From: Theobroma cacao
Taxonomy: Eukaryota > Streptophyta > Magnoliopsida > Malvales > Malvaceae
Direction of reading: 5' to 3'
Length of the DNA stretch: 64,000 nt
Assembly (NCBI RefSeq): GCF_000208745.1
Contig: NC_030858.1
Span: 14,702,788-14,766,787 of the forward strand
Shown: in pieces, positions 53,201 to 64,000 of the stretch
Numbering within the stretch: position 1 is the stretch's first letter
How the letters are laid out: the number at the start of each line of letters is the position of its first letter
The notes under the pieces: model-generated
The model's input: the letters and a program-made list of their open reading frames with translations, nothing else
Databases searched by the model: none
Told to the model about the DNA's origin: nothing
Position numbers and translations under genes: made by a program

Positions 53201-53396
53201 AGTCGATTCTAAAAAACAATATAAAAAGAAATCAAATATAAACAAAACATTTAAATAAAATTGTGTATAGGTAAAATGCAATAAGTACTAAATCCCTCCA
53301 CCTTCATTACTTTCTCATACCCTATCCTAAAAGACAATATTAAAAAGAAATCAAATATGAACTCAACATTTAAATGAAATTATATAGAGGTTATTA
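53201..53396. repeat. Degenerate tandem duplication, ~118-bp unit
   Basis: AAAAAGAAATCAAATATAAAC and AAAAAGAAATCAAATATGAAC head two similar units at about 53222 and 53340, each continuing with ACATTTAAAT(A/G)AAATT. Confidence 0.6.
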
Positions 53397-55847
53397 TCCC
53401 CATGTGTGTTTTATAAGTTATACCCTCTTTTTTTGGGATTTAGAGTAATGATATGTTACAAATAACATATGAAATCCCAACAATTTTTTTATCTTTTTTT
53501 GAGTTTATAATAATAATATGTTACACATAATATAAGAAAATTCACAATTTCATTATATCAATTAAAATATGAATATATATGAATATTCATCCAACACACA
53601 CACACACACATAAAGCAAATTTATGTTTTTTGAAGATATAAAATATTGAAATTCTTTTAAATTATTAAAATACAGATAATAATCATTTGAAAAGTCAATC
53701 TCTTTTTTCTTTGACTTTTTCAATTATGGAGAGCATATACTCACAAAAAGCAAATAATAAGCACAAGTAGCTATAATGACTACTTCTAACTTTAACAGAT
53801 AATAACAAAGAAAATTTTAAAGAAAATGTGATAATAGAAAACAAAAATACAGAGAATAAAATATATGAAACAAAACAACCATTAACTAATGCAAGTGAAT
53901 CTATGACATTTCTTATTTACATCAATTACTTATTGCAATGTTTTCAACAACATTTTTAGCCAAAGTCATGTTTTCAACAATATTACTTCAATAATGAAGT
54001 AAGCCAAATAATTGTTAGAATTTAACATTATAAAACACTCAAGGAAAATTCTACGAATGCCACACATATAATAGAATTGTTTAATAAACCTTGATAGGTA
54101 CTACAGATTTAGAAATTACAAAGAAAATCTTATACTGAAAATGAAAGAATAATTAAATAAAAAATGCTTTCTTAACTACAATTCACAATATATTCTACAA
54201 TAGTTTAGTATAATGGAAGAACAAATACAGCACCTAAAAACCAAAAATTTGCAAGCTCTACTACTCGAGGCATCCTCGTGAGAAAAAAGAATATCTCCTT
54301 TGATGAATTGGAAGTAAAGTAAAGATTTCCCTATTAGTCCTGTCTATTTGCAAAATGAAAACAAAATAAATTATAAAAAATCCAAAGTAAATAGTAATGT
54401 TGTGAGGAATATATTCTATAACATTTCAATGTAATGGAAGAACAAATATAACACCTATCACTCAATCTTCAGACCTCTTGTACAAAATTCGACCCCATCC
54501 TTCAACCTAAATTTGATGTGAAGTTGACATCACCCACATAATTGCATTGCAAAATTCTACGTGCCAAACTGATTTAGAACCAAAGCAATTGGAATGCAAA
54601 TTCAAAATATTTAAGAATTAAGGAAAAAATAAAAAGAAGGCAGAAAGTTAAAGCAATAACCTTTAGGTCTCGATGATAGGAAAATGAACAACAATAAGCG
54701 TACAAAATGGCTCAAGTATCTCCTGTGCAACAATCATATTCTCTTCCCTTATTATATGCTCCATCTGAAATGTAAATCCAAGCATTGCCTTTTTATAACT
54801 ATCAATTACATTTTCAGTAAATATGAACTATCTTCTAAAAAAGGCAAAATTCAGATGATCAAAAACCTATATGCACTTCACTAAGTAATATTTATTAAAC
54901 AAAAAAAAAGTAGGGATACACCTGAATTTAAGTAGTAGCTGCTTAACCAATCTCAAGAAGCTTGGCAATGTTGTGGCGCACTTGCTTTATCTGAATCTCT
55001 CTCTTATTTGTCAACAACTTTATCCGTGAAATTGTTAAATTGAGTAAAGTTTTGTTACATATGTTTCACCTAAAATTAATCAATCTTTAACATCAATTAA
55101 CCTAAATCTTCAAAATTTAATCAACTAATAATCACATTAGCAAATAATTGAATTGCTAAATTAAAGTTTATGTTCAATAATTAAATGAAAAATTACCCTT
55201 TAGCAGCTTTAAAGCCTTTGCTAAGAAGGAATTAAGCATGGACATGATGAAAATGATGACATTATAAAAGATTTATTATGCAATTTATCCTATAAGATCC
55301 ATCAACATCAATAAAGGGAATTATTAGGCTTGTTATTTATTATTCTCTATAATTTGACAATAGATATAGTAATTAAGAATACAAACTTTGTTAAAACCAT
55401 AAAATTCAAAATTTTTTAAAACCATGTCAAGCCTCAATTACAAAAGTTGAACAGAGAAGAAAAGGTAAGTCAATAATCTGCATAATAAAATAGAAAATAA
55501 ATGGTCAATGTTATTGATCAAATTATCTGTACTATCACAATAACAACAAGAATAATAGGTGGACCAAGCACAATAACAAGACACATTCTTTTGGTAAGCT
55601 TTTAGATAAAATGAGGCAATAATACATAGTAGAATACTTTAAATTAAAAAAAAGAGTAAAATAGAGATCAAGATGACAATGTATCATGTCATGAAGGTTC
55701 TAAGCCTATTTACTTGCCATCAATAATATGAAGCAATTTGCTTTGGTACTTGTTTCCAAGAACTTTAATTCCATCCAAAGCATATGTGCATAATTATAAA
55801 TCACCAACAGCAAAAGGTAAGAGAAGTCAAAAGCTAAGAAAAGTGTG

Positions 55848-56445
55848 AAACCCCATTTCTTCAATTAGGTTAGATTTGTAACCTAACTTGGTGAGCTATT
55901 ATTGTAATGTTTTTTAACTTAAATTCTGAACTATTTTAACCTAAATATTCCATGTTTTGGTAACTAAAGGTGTTTATTTGGAAGTTAAGGTCTTAGGGGT
56001 CAAATGGGAATGTTTTGAACTTTCACAATACATTCTGGACCACATCTATCGATAGATGTTATTCATTTATCGATAGATCAAACCTAAAAAAGGTTTCTGA
56101 AGAACATCTATTGATAGATCAAACTATACTATTGATAGATAACAACCCGAGCCAATATTAGATGTGGATCTTTGTGCATGTATATGTTTGTGTAAACTTT
56201 TGATTTCAAAAACTTTCTAATCACGGAAGCAATCAATCCAAATACATAAGCAGAATTACACATCATGCATTTAAGAATCATAATAGATTAGAAATCATCT
56301 ATTTCTCTTGTGAGAATTTTGATTCTGGACTCTTAGTGAATTGTAGTAAATTCACCACCACACCAAAACTTCGATTTCTTGACCAAATCAACTTGTCATT
56401 TATTCTTCAACGATGTTTTCAACTTGAACCTTGAATGGACAAGGT
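55848..56445 (+). mobile_element. Probable LTR fragment with repeated TATCGATA palindromes
   Basis: It begins TGTGAAACCCC, an LTR-like start similar to that at 62512. It contains four copies of a TATCGATAGAT-like palindrome at 56046-56140 and ends at the SIRE-type LTR (56446), which may have truncated it. No coding sequence is present. Confidence 0.4.
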
Positions 56446-57711
56446 TGTTGACTCCATGAATTTTGATGATAACAAAACATTCCCATTTATTAATGTCGAA
56501 CTATATTACTTGAGTGTGCAAGATAAAAATATAAGTTACTAAATAGAATAATCATTCGAAAGCAACTAGCAAAGCTCATCAGGATAAGGGGTCATAAAAT
56601 GAATTATAAACAGAAGCCTCTTAATCAATTAACCAAGGGAGTTAATTGGCTAAAATTCAAAAGTAAAGGTCTTAAAAAAGCTCTACAAGTCAATTTTCTA
56701 AACAATAATTAAATAAGTCTTAGGCGGCTAAACAAATTTTATGACTGATTAAGACCGGAGGAAGATCAACATAAATAAATTAAAAGAAGAATCAATCAAA
56801 CAAAGAAAAGTTTGTGAAGTTGCTTGCTAGAAAACAGTAAGCTCTTAATCAGTTAAAGCCTTTCTTAACCGGTTAACATAGTGAAGTAGACAGCAAAACA
56901 AAGAAGACTTAATCGACTAAAGCCTATAGTTAACCATTTAAAGACTCACTATTAGGAAAATAAAATTTGAATACTAGAAGACAAAATAACAGTTAGACTG
57001 GTTCCTGAACTATTTTTAATGATTGGAAGTTATCCAAATCCATCAGAGCTATTTTTTTCAAGTATAAAAGACATCCCCAACACCTAAAAAGAGTATGAGA
57101 TGCTTCCAAGAGCTTGAAAGAAACAAGATTAGCAAAAATCCTTAAACTTCCAATTGTGTTTCACTCCAACCTTTGTAATTGAGTTGTGCACCTCATCTTA
57201 TACCATTTAGATCAGCTTAATGATCATAAGTACAACGTCATATTTGTATTCATTACTGACTTAGAGTGCGTGAGTCACTTTAAGGGGTAAATCAAGCTTA
57301 GGATAACTTGGCTAATATTGAAGGTTCTAATTTAGCCTAAGAAATGTTAATTTTGGGTTTTAGTTGATCTTAGGAAAAACCATTGTTAAAGGTTGTGGTT
57401 GAGCCGGTGAAAAGTCATTGTAAAAGCTTGGTGGAAGCTTGAAAATTTCATTGATTTTAGTGAATTAGTTTGAAAATCCTTGATCGAAAGATCAATGATT
57501 GTGGATGTAAGTTAAGGAGATCGAGCCACCATAAATTATTGAGCATTATCTACTTTCCTTCACTTCTTTGTTATACTTACTCCTAAATTACTCATCTAAC
57601 AAGTTTCAAACTTTTCTTATCAACTTCCTTTCGCAAGCTTTCAACTCAGAACCAATTTTAGTGACATTTGAAAAATGCCATTCACCCCCTAACACACTCT
57701 TTCGGACCAAA
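56446..57711 (+). repeat. 5' LTR of the SIRE-type element
   Basis: About 1.27 kb from TGTTGACTCCATGAATTTTG to TTTCGGACCAA. Paired TTAA-containing motifs (such as TTAATCAATTAACC and TTAACCGGTTAAC) recur at 56620-56940. A TATA-like TATAAAAG lies near 57063. The 3' limit is placed just before the primer site. Confidence 0.8.
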
Positions 57712-57771
57712 AAGTGGTATTAGAGCTTAACTTTCATTGTTTAAGGCTTAATATTTTTAGGGGAGATTCCA

Positions 57772-58650
57772 ATGGCCTTACAAAAATATATAATTGCTAA
57801 AGGTCAATCCACAAATAGACCACTTCTGTTTGATGGATCAAAATATTCTTATTGGAGTACTAAAATGTATATTTACATAAGAGCTATTGATTATGAAATG
57901 TGGGATGAAATCACTGATAGACTTATATTCCTTCAACCACCAATGTTGTGACAAGTGAAAGTATTCCTAAGTCGAAAGCTGAATGGATTGAAACTGAACC
58001 AAAAAAGGTCAAATTGTCAAGCTACATTGTGCCTTGACTCCCACTGAATTTAATAAAGTGTTAAGCTGCACCACTGCCAAACAAGTTTAGGATAAACTTA
58101 AAATCATTCATAAAAGGAATTTACAAGTCAAGGAGTCCAAAATTGCTCTTCTCACCTACAACTATGAAATATTCAAAATAAAACCTGGTGAAGATATCAC
58201 TAGCATGTTTGATAGATTTGCCAATATTACTAACAAGTTTAGTCAATTAGATAAGCCAATCTCTGAACATGAACTTGTCAAAAAACTTCTTAGAAGTTTA
58301 CCTAAGAACTAGAAGCCAAAAGTGTTTGCTATTCGAGAGGCTAAGGACTCAAATGTTATCACTTTTGATGAGATTTGTGACTCATTTCTCACTCATGAGC
58401 TGAAGCTTGAAGAAAAGAAAGAAGAAGACAAGAGAGGAAGAAAAGCATTGCCTTGAAAGTAAGCACTCCTAAAGAAGAGCTAGAAAATCTATCATGCAAC
58501 AACGATGAAGAGTTGACCATTATAGCCAGAAGATTTAGAAAGCTTATGGGACAAAGAGATAAAAGACTTGCTAGGAAAAGTTATCGAAGAGATCAAGGTT
58601 CTTCATGGAAATCAAAAACAAAAATGAACCTAACAAAAAGGATGATGTAA
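57772..58650 (+). pseudogene. gag remnant of the SIRE-type element
   Basis: It starts MALQKYIIAKGQSTNRPLLF. It carries recognisable SIRE gag blocks (IRAIDYEMWDEI, SMFDRFANITNKF, LVKKLLRSLP, FDEICDSFLTHELK) spread over more than one frame with several stops. The first Cys of the following zinc knuckle is replaced (HFECKKLRHFKLEC). Confidence 0.8.
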
Positions 58651-59829
58651 TACATTTTGAATGCAAGAAACTTCGTCACTTTAAATTAGAATGCCCACTA
58701 CTCAAGGAGGAAACTCCCAAGAAGAACAAAAAATCAAAAAGATCTATGGTAGCAGTAACCTAGTCTGACAGTGACACATCCAGTTCGAAAGTTGATAAAA
58801 ACAAGTGGAAGAAAGAGCAAACCTCTGCCTAATGGCTAAAGATAGTGAATTAGAGATATCTTCTGATCTTTGTGATATTTCAATTGGTGAATTTTAGGAA
58901 AAATATGAATGCTTATATGCTAAATTTGAAAAACTTGCAATTAAGTATAAAGTTTTAAAAAGAAAGACTATATCTCTTAAGGATGAATTAGAAAAGTTAA
59001 GACATAACTTTAACTTTGTTTTCGAACAGAGAAATATTTTTCAAATTGAACTTCAGCATTCAAAAATAGATTCTGAACTTTTGAAGTTGAAAGTTGAAAA
59101 CAGAGATGGGGCCTTACAAAAGCCAACTGATGAAAATATTGCTCTGAAGTCTTAACAAAAGAGACACCAAGAAGAAACATAAACTTTAAAAGAAATACTA
59201 ATGATATCTTATTTAGGTGCTATATATGTGGCAAACAAGGTCTTCTTTCTTATGAATGATATCATAAAAGAAAAATCCTTCATAAAACAAAAATGATTTG
59301 GGTACCAAAAGGCTCTCATGTATCAAATAACCTTCAAGGACCCATTAAGGTAAAGGTACTTATAAAGAAAGATTGAAAATTTGTTTTGTAGGTTGAGCTA
59401 AACCAAAATGACAAATGTTTAAAGGCTCAGCTAAAGGAGAAGCAACTATGGTACGTGGATAGTGACTGCTCAAGGCATATGACAGGAAATGAAATGTTGT
59501 TTGCTCAACTTGACAAGAAAAAAAGTGGTATAGTATCTTTCAGAGATGACTCAAAAGGTAGAATTCATGGAATAAGAACAATTGGTAAAAACTCTCAAGC
59601 TCAAATCAATCATTAACTCTTTGTTAAAGGCTTAAAGCATAATATATTAAGTATTAGTTAACTTTGTGACAAAGGTTTTAAAGTATATATAAATGTGAAG
59701 TTATAGATATTAGTACTAACAAAATTGCATTCTTCGGAAGAGGAATTGAAAACATGTATGTAATTTTTCTTGAAGATCTTGAACTAGAATGTGAAACATG
59801 TCTCATGGTAAATGATGAGAATGATAGCT

Positions 59830-60400
59830 GGTTATGGCATTGAAGACTTGGACATGCAAGTATACACACCATTTCAAAATTAATAAGAAAAAAATCTAGT
59901 TTTGGACTTTCTAAGATTAGTTTTGAAAATTGTAATGAATGCCAGTTTGGAAAACAAGTTAGAACTTCATTCAAAGATAAAAAAGTCATATCAACCTCAA
60001 TACCACTTGAATTGTTGTATGTAGACTTGTTTGATCCAATTGACATAACTAGTTTAGGACGCAAATCATATGGTTTCGTTATAGTTGATGATTATTCTAG
60101 ATACACATGGACTTATTTCCTTGCTTACAAAAATGATGCATTACCTACATTTACTAATCATTGTAAGAAAGTTCAAAATGAAAAAGGACTTCTCATTGTC
60201 AGCATTAGAAGTGATCATAGTGGTGAGTTTAAAGGAGATGAATTTGAAATCTTTTGTAATGAAATGGCTTTGATCACAACTTTTTTGCACCTAGAACATC
60301 CTAACAAAATAGAGTTGTTGAGAGAAAAAAAATCAAACTTTAAAAGAAATAGCAAAATCCATGATTTGTGAAAACAACTTGCCAAAGTATTTTTGGACAG
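59830..60400 (+). pseudogene. Integrase remnant of the SIRE-type element
   Basis: Contains the LGHASIHTISKL and CNECQFGKQ blocks of the zinc-binding region, then YVDLFDPI and VIVDDYSRYTWTYFL from the core, and SIRSDHSGEFKGDEFE. A TGA interrupts the WH-RLGH block. The frame breaks near 60300. Confidence 0.85.
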
Positions 60401-60979
60401 ATGCTGTCAACACAACAACCGACATCCTAAACAAAGTTTTAATAAAAGCCATGATATCTAAAACTCCTTATGAATTGTACTAAGGTAAAAAACCAAATAT
60501 TTCTCACTTTAGAAGTTTTGGAAGCAAATGTTTTGTATTGAATAATGGAAACCACACTCTTGGAAAGTTTGATGCTAAGAGTGATGAGGCCATTGTTCTA
60601 GAATATGCATTAAATTCTAAAACATATAGAGTATTTAATAAAAGAACTCTAGTTATTAAAAAATCTATTCATGTCATTTTTTATGGAATTAATGCTATGT
60701 AAAAGAAAGCTTTAAGTGATGATGATGATGTAAAAGATCTTGAAAAACAAATGGAAAATATGAACTTGGAAAATAAGAAAAATAGTAGAGAAAACTCTCA
60801 AGAAAGAGCAGCAGAAGTTCCACCTCTTGAAAATTTGCAAAGAGTTTAAAACCAACATAACGATCTTCCAAAAAGCTGAAAATATGTCAAAGACCATCCA
60901 CAAGAGTAGATTATTGGTGACTTTTAAGAAGGTATAAGAACAAGAAGAGGAGTTAGAGATACTTGTGAATACTTAGCTT

Positions 60980-62240
60980 TCAACTCTCAAATGGAGCCCA
61001 AAAATTTTGAAGAAGTAGAAAAAAAAGGAAAGTTGGATGTTAGCAATGCAAGAAGAACTTGGAGAATTAGAAAGATACGAAGTCTAGACCTTAGTCCCAA
61101 GGCTAACTAATTACCTAATTGTTGTTACAAAATGGGTGTTTAGGAACAAGTTAGATGAACAAGGTAATGTGATAAGAAACAAAGCAAGATTAGTTGCTTA
61201 AGGCTATAATCAGGAATAAGGTATTGACATGATGAAACTTTTGCTCCTACTGCCAGGTTAGAAGCTATAACATTATTACTTACTTATGCATGTTTCATAA
61301 ATTTCAAATGGTTTCAAATGCATGTGAAAAGTGCTTTTTTAAATGGTGTTATTTAAAAATAAGTTTATGTCAAACAACTCCCTGGTTTTGAAAACTTTGA
61401 GAAATTTGATTATGTTTTTAAATTACACAAAGCTTTGTATGGACTAACGTAAGCTCCTAGAGCTTGGCACGAAAGACTTTCAAAATTTCTGGTTGAAAAA
61501 GGTTACATTAGAGGAAGTGTTGATACAACATTATTTATTAAAAAAATTATTGAATGATTTGATTGTAGTTCAAATTTATGCGAATGATATTGTATTTGGT
61601 GGTACTAATGAAGTTTTGTGTGAGAATTTCGTTAAAGAAATACAAGGTGAGTTTGAAATAAGTATAATGGGCGAACTAAAATTTTTTCTTGGCCTTCAAA
61701 TCAAACAATCTAAGGATGGCATCTTCATTAATCAAGAAAAATACACAAAAGAAATGCTAAAGAAGTTTAATGTGATGAAGTTAAAATCAATTGGTACTCC
61801 AATGAGTCTTTCCACCAAGCTTGGTAAAGATGACAAAGGAAAGAATTTGGACTAAAAGTTGTATAGAGGAATGATCAGCTCATTACTCTACTTGTCAATT
61901 CCTTGAAAATATGCTTATATCTCGATCATGCAAAAAACAAAATTCTGTTGCACTCTCTACTACTGAAGCTGAATATATATTCTTAGGTAGTTACTGTGCA
62001 CAAATTCTATAGATTAAACAATAATTAAATAATTTTGAAATAACCATGCATAATATACCCATATTTTGTGATAACATAAGTGCTATAAACATCTCTAAAA
62101 ATTAGTTCAGAACTTTAGAACCAAACACTTTGAAATCAGATACCATTTTATTAAAGATCATATGCTTAAAAGAGATATTAAGATCGAATTTGTTGACTCC
62201 GAGCACCAATTATCTGATATCTTCAGAAAACCCCTAAGTG
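60980..62240 (+). pseudogene. Reverse transcriptase and RNase H remnants of the SIRE-type element
   Basis: ALYGL followed by a stop and APRAWHERLSKFL marks the middle of RT near 61430. In place of the YVDD motif is IYANDIVFG near 61575. FFLGLQIKQSKDGIFINQEKY follows. RNase H blocks STTEAEYI and FCDNISAI survive near 61950-62090. Multiple stops break all frames. Confidence 0.85.
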
Positions 62241-62511
62241 AGGAACAATTTTACAAAATTAGAAGAGAACTAAGGATGCTTGATGTAAATGAGCTTTTGA
62301 TAAATCTTTTGGATTAATCTTAAAAGAATTAAATGCTATGTGGGTAATGTTTCAGTGAAATAAAAGCATGTATTGAATGATATAATTGTTGCATGATCAG
62401 ATGAATTAAACAAGTTAGTAGAGACTTAATTGGTTAAGAAATCCATCTAATTGATTAAGACATTTTGTTTTAGTAAAGATACTCAAGTAAGCAAGTCTTA
62501 GTTGGTTAAAA

Positions 62512-64000
62512 GTGTGAAACCCTGTCAAGCTCGATTAAAAAACGGTATTGTATCGAGTGGTACAACAAAGTTAAATCAAGCCTTGGACTAGTTCAAATTG
62601 AAATTCTAAGAGAAATTTTAAAATTTTAAAACCCACAGAATGACTTAGAATAGTGATTCGGAATTCAAGGTCCAGTTTGGAGTCCATCAAGAAAATTGAC
62701 TAATTAGGGACAAAACGATCATTTAACCATTTGATGATAAAATGGAAATTTTTAGCCAAGATTTGATCAAATTTGACCAAGAATAATTATATAAAATATA
62801 ATTATGATTATTGGAATATAAAATGATGTTTAGNTTTACCATTTGATGATAAAATGGAGATTTTTAGCCAAGATTTGATCACATTTGACCAAGAATAATT
62901 ATATGAAATATAATTATGATTAATGGAGTATAAAATGATGTTTAGCAGTGAAAAATTGTGATTCTCGATATTTTTGAAGTACAAGGGTAAAATGGTAATT
63001 TTACCACTAGAGGATTAAACGAAATTTTTTATAAAATGATTTTTGCCCCATTTGGTTAATATTGATCAATATTAGTGTTATTTGAGATTGAAAAGTAGAA
63101 ATAATGTGATTCCGTTACATTTCAGAGTATAGGGGTAAAATCGTAATTTTTTCGCTCAGAGGGCAAATCAATAAATTTTTCACCCCAGTACTTGTCAAGA
63201 CCAAGGGATTTTAATTGTGGTAGGATTGGATAAATACCAGAATATTTGTGGTGGAAAATTAAGAAGAAAAAGTCAAAAAGTTAAAAAAAAATTGGGCCAA
63301 TAAGCATGTGACACGTGGCATGCTTGATTGTTTTATTATTTTCTATAAAAATCAGCCCATTAAATCCCCAATTCTCTCACCATATTTGGCCTAGGCAACC
63401 AGCAACAAGAACAAAGGAAGAACAAAGGGAAAAACAAGAAAACCTAGGTGAAAATTCAAAGAAAAAGTGAAGAAATCAAGGAAACAGGCTAGGTAAGTTA
63501 GAATTTCTTTAATTCTCCTTGATACCTAACTTACCCATTCTTTTGTTCTTGATTTCCATGGTTGAATATTGAGTTATCATGATGAATTCAATTCTGAAAA
63601 TGGGTATGGAAGAGGAATTGTTGTTGAAATAATTTGATTTTAGACTATGTTAGTGTTTAAGGATAGTTAAGCATGGTTATGAACAAAAACACAAAAGAAA
63701 TATTCAATTTCTCTAGGGTTCCTTGTTGGTCGAACCATGAGGGCTGAATATCAATGGGGGATTTTTTTATTTCGAGGAAAATGGCTTGGAAAATGATGAA
63801 TTAAGGTGAAACGGTTATGTAGAAAAAATTTCGGTGTTAGTGCACCAAATGACTGAATTTTTTTATAAGGAACTGTAAGGGTTCTAATGCTGAATTTGGC
63901 TTTATTTAAATGGTAAGTGGTAAATTAAGGTATTAGAGGAGAAATGGATTAATTTGGAGGTGATTTGGACACAATCACCAATTAATCAGGTGATTTGTCG
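62512..64000 (+). mobile_element. Probable 5' LTR of another retrotransposon, runs off the window
   Basis: Starting with TGTGAAACCCTGTCAAGC, the sequence breaks off the 3' region of the SIRE-type element. It contains GGGTAAAATGGTAATTTT-like blocks repeated near 62985 and 63130, and later a leader-like part with CCAACTCTC-like and purine-rich runs (63370-63490). This style is common in plant Ty3/gypsy LTRs. No coding domain or second LTR is in view, so the class is uncertain. Confidence 0.4.
62725..62945. other. Single-N gap flanked by duplicated sequence
   Basis: The N at 62834 separates two copies of a ~108-bp sequence starting ACCATTTGATGATAAAATGG and ending AAAATGATGTTTAG, with about six differences. 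This again looks like two overlapping contig ends or haplotypes joined without merging. Confidence 0.8.

Larger units (their letters stand above)
51205..55847. other. AT-rich intergenic region
   Basis: No gene is supported. It holds a direct repeat around a primer-site-like sequence (51285-51700), degenerate tandem repeats near 53200-53400 and 53430-53550, a (CA)n run at about 53596-53611, and a second short direct repeat (54188-54235 and 54408-54455). The rest is low-complexity AT-rich DNA. Confidence 0.5.
56446..62511 (+). mobile_element. Decayed SIRE/Maximus-type Ty1/copia element
   Basis: In order on the plus strand: 5' LTR, primer site TGGTATTAGAGC (57715-57726), gag from ATG 57772 (GQSTNRPLLFDGSKYSYW), a zinc-knuckle remnant near 58660, a coiled-coil stretch (58900-59150), a second knuckle remnant near 59220, protease (WYVDSDCSRHMTGN near 59453), integrase (59830-60400), reverse transcriptase (60980-61860) and RNase H remnants (61930-62240). 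Many stops and frameshifts make every protein defective. The LTR start, the gag motif and the coiled coil point to the SIRE/Maximus lineage. No 3' LTR is visible: the element is interrupted at 62512. Confidence 0.85.

Overview
This is a stretch of a plant nuclear genome, almost certainly a eudicot. It is strongly AT-rich, the genes are split by GT-AG introns, ribosome-related promoters carry telo-box and GGCCCA motifs, there is a plant-specific ribosomal P3 protein, and Ty1/copia and other LTR retrotransposons make up much of the DNA. I could not fix the species. I see no bacterial, plastid or CRISPR features and no tRNA or rRNA gene.

Layout. 1-1937: a decayed copia retrotransposon (RT, RNase H, 3' LTR), apparently cut at its left by the end of another, GC-rich LTR. 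2500-4170 (+): five-exon GDSL esterase/lipase. 5349-6455 (-): two-exon, acidic Ser-rich conserved protein of unknown function. 8890-9476 (+): two-exon secreted defensin-like protein with two cysteine domains. 10932-15809 (-): eight-exon COQ5, the mitochondrial ubiquinone C-methyltransferase. 16733-37048 (+): 25-exon UTP25/NOF1, a nucleolar factor of the small-subunit processome, head to head with COQ5. Two of its introns begin with GC, and others hold a Mutator-like MITE, a Tourist-like MITE and a possible larger insertion. 38461-40522 (+): a duplicated ~300-bp block followed by the two-exon gene for ribosomal stalk protein P3.

From about 43 kb the window becomes a retrotransposon graveyard. 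A minus-strand copia element (about 43770-50497) is split by a younger plus-strand non-autonomous copia element (45004-47592) with 476-bp LTRs, an AATGG target duplication and a gag-protease reading frame. Exon-like pieces on both sides (51150-51204 and 43169-43770, minus) suggest that the pair may sit inside a host gene. After an AT-rich stretch with few signals there is a badly decayed SIRE/Maximus-type copia element (56446-about 62511), itself interrupted by the start of another LTR that runs off the window.

The host genes are ordinary housekeeping genes plus one probable defence peptide. The only functional pairing is COQ5 and UTP25 sharing a short bidirectional promoter. I did not find a convincing new biological system. 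The most useful observations are the nested retrotransposons and the host gene they may split, the two GC-AG introns of UTP25, the tandem-domain defensin-like gene, the duplicated upstream block of P3, and two single-N assembly gaps flanked by duplicated sequence.
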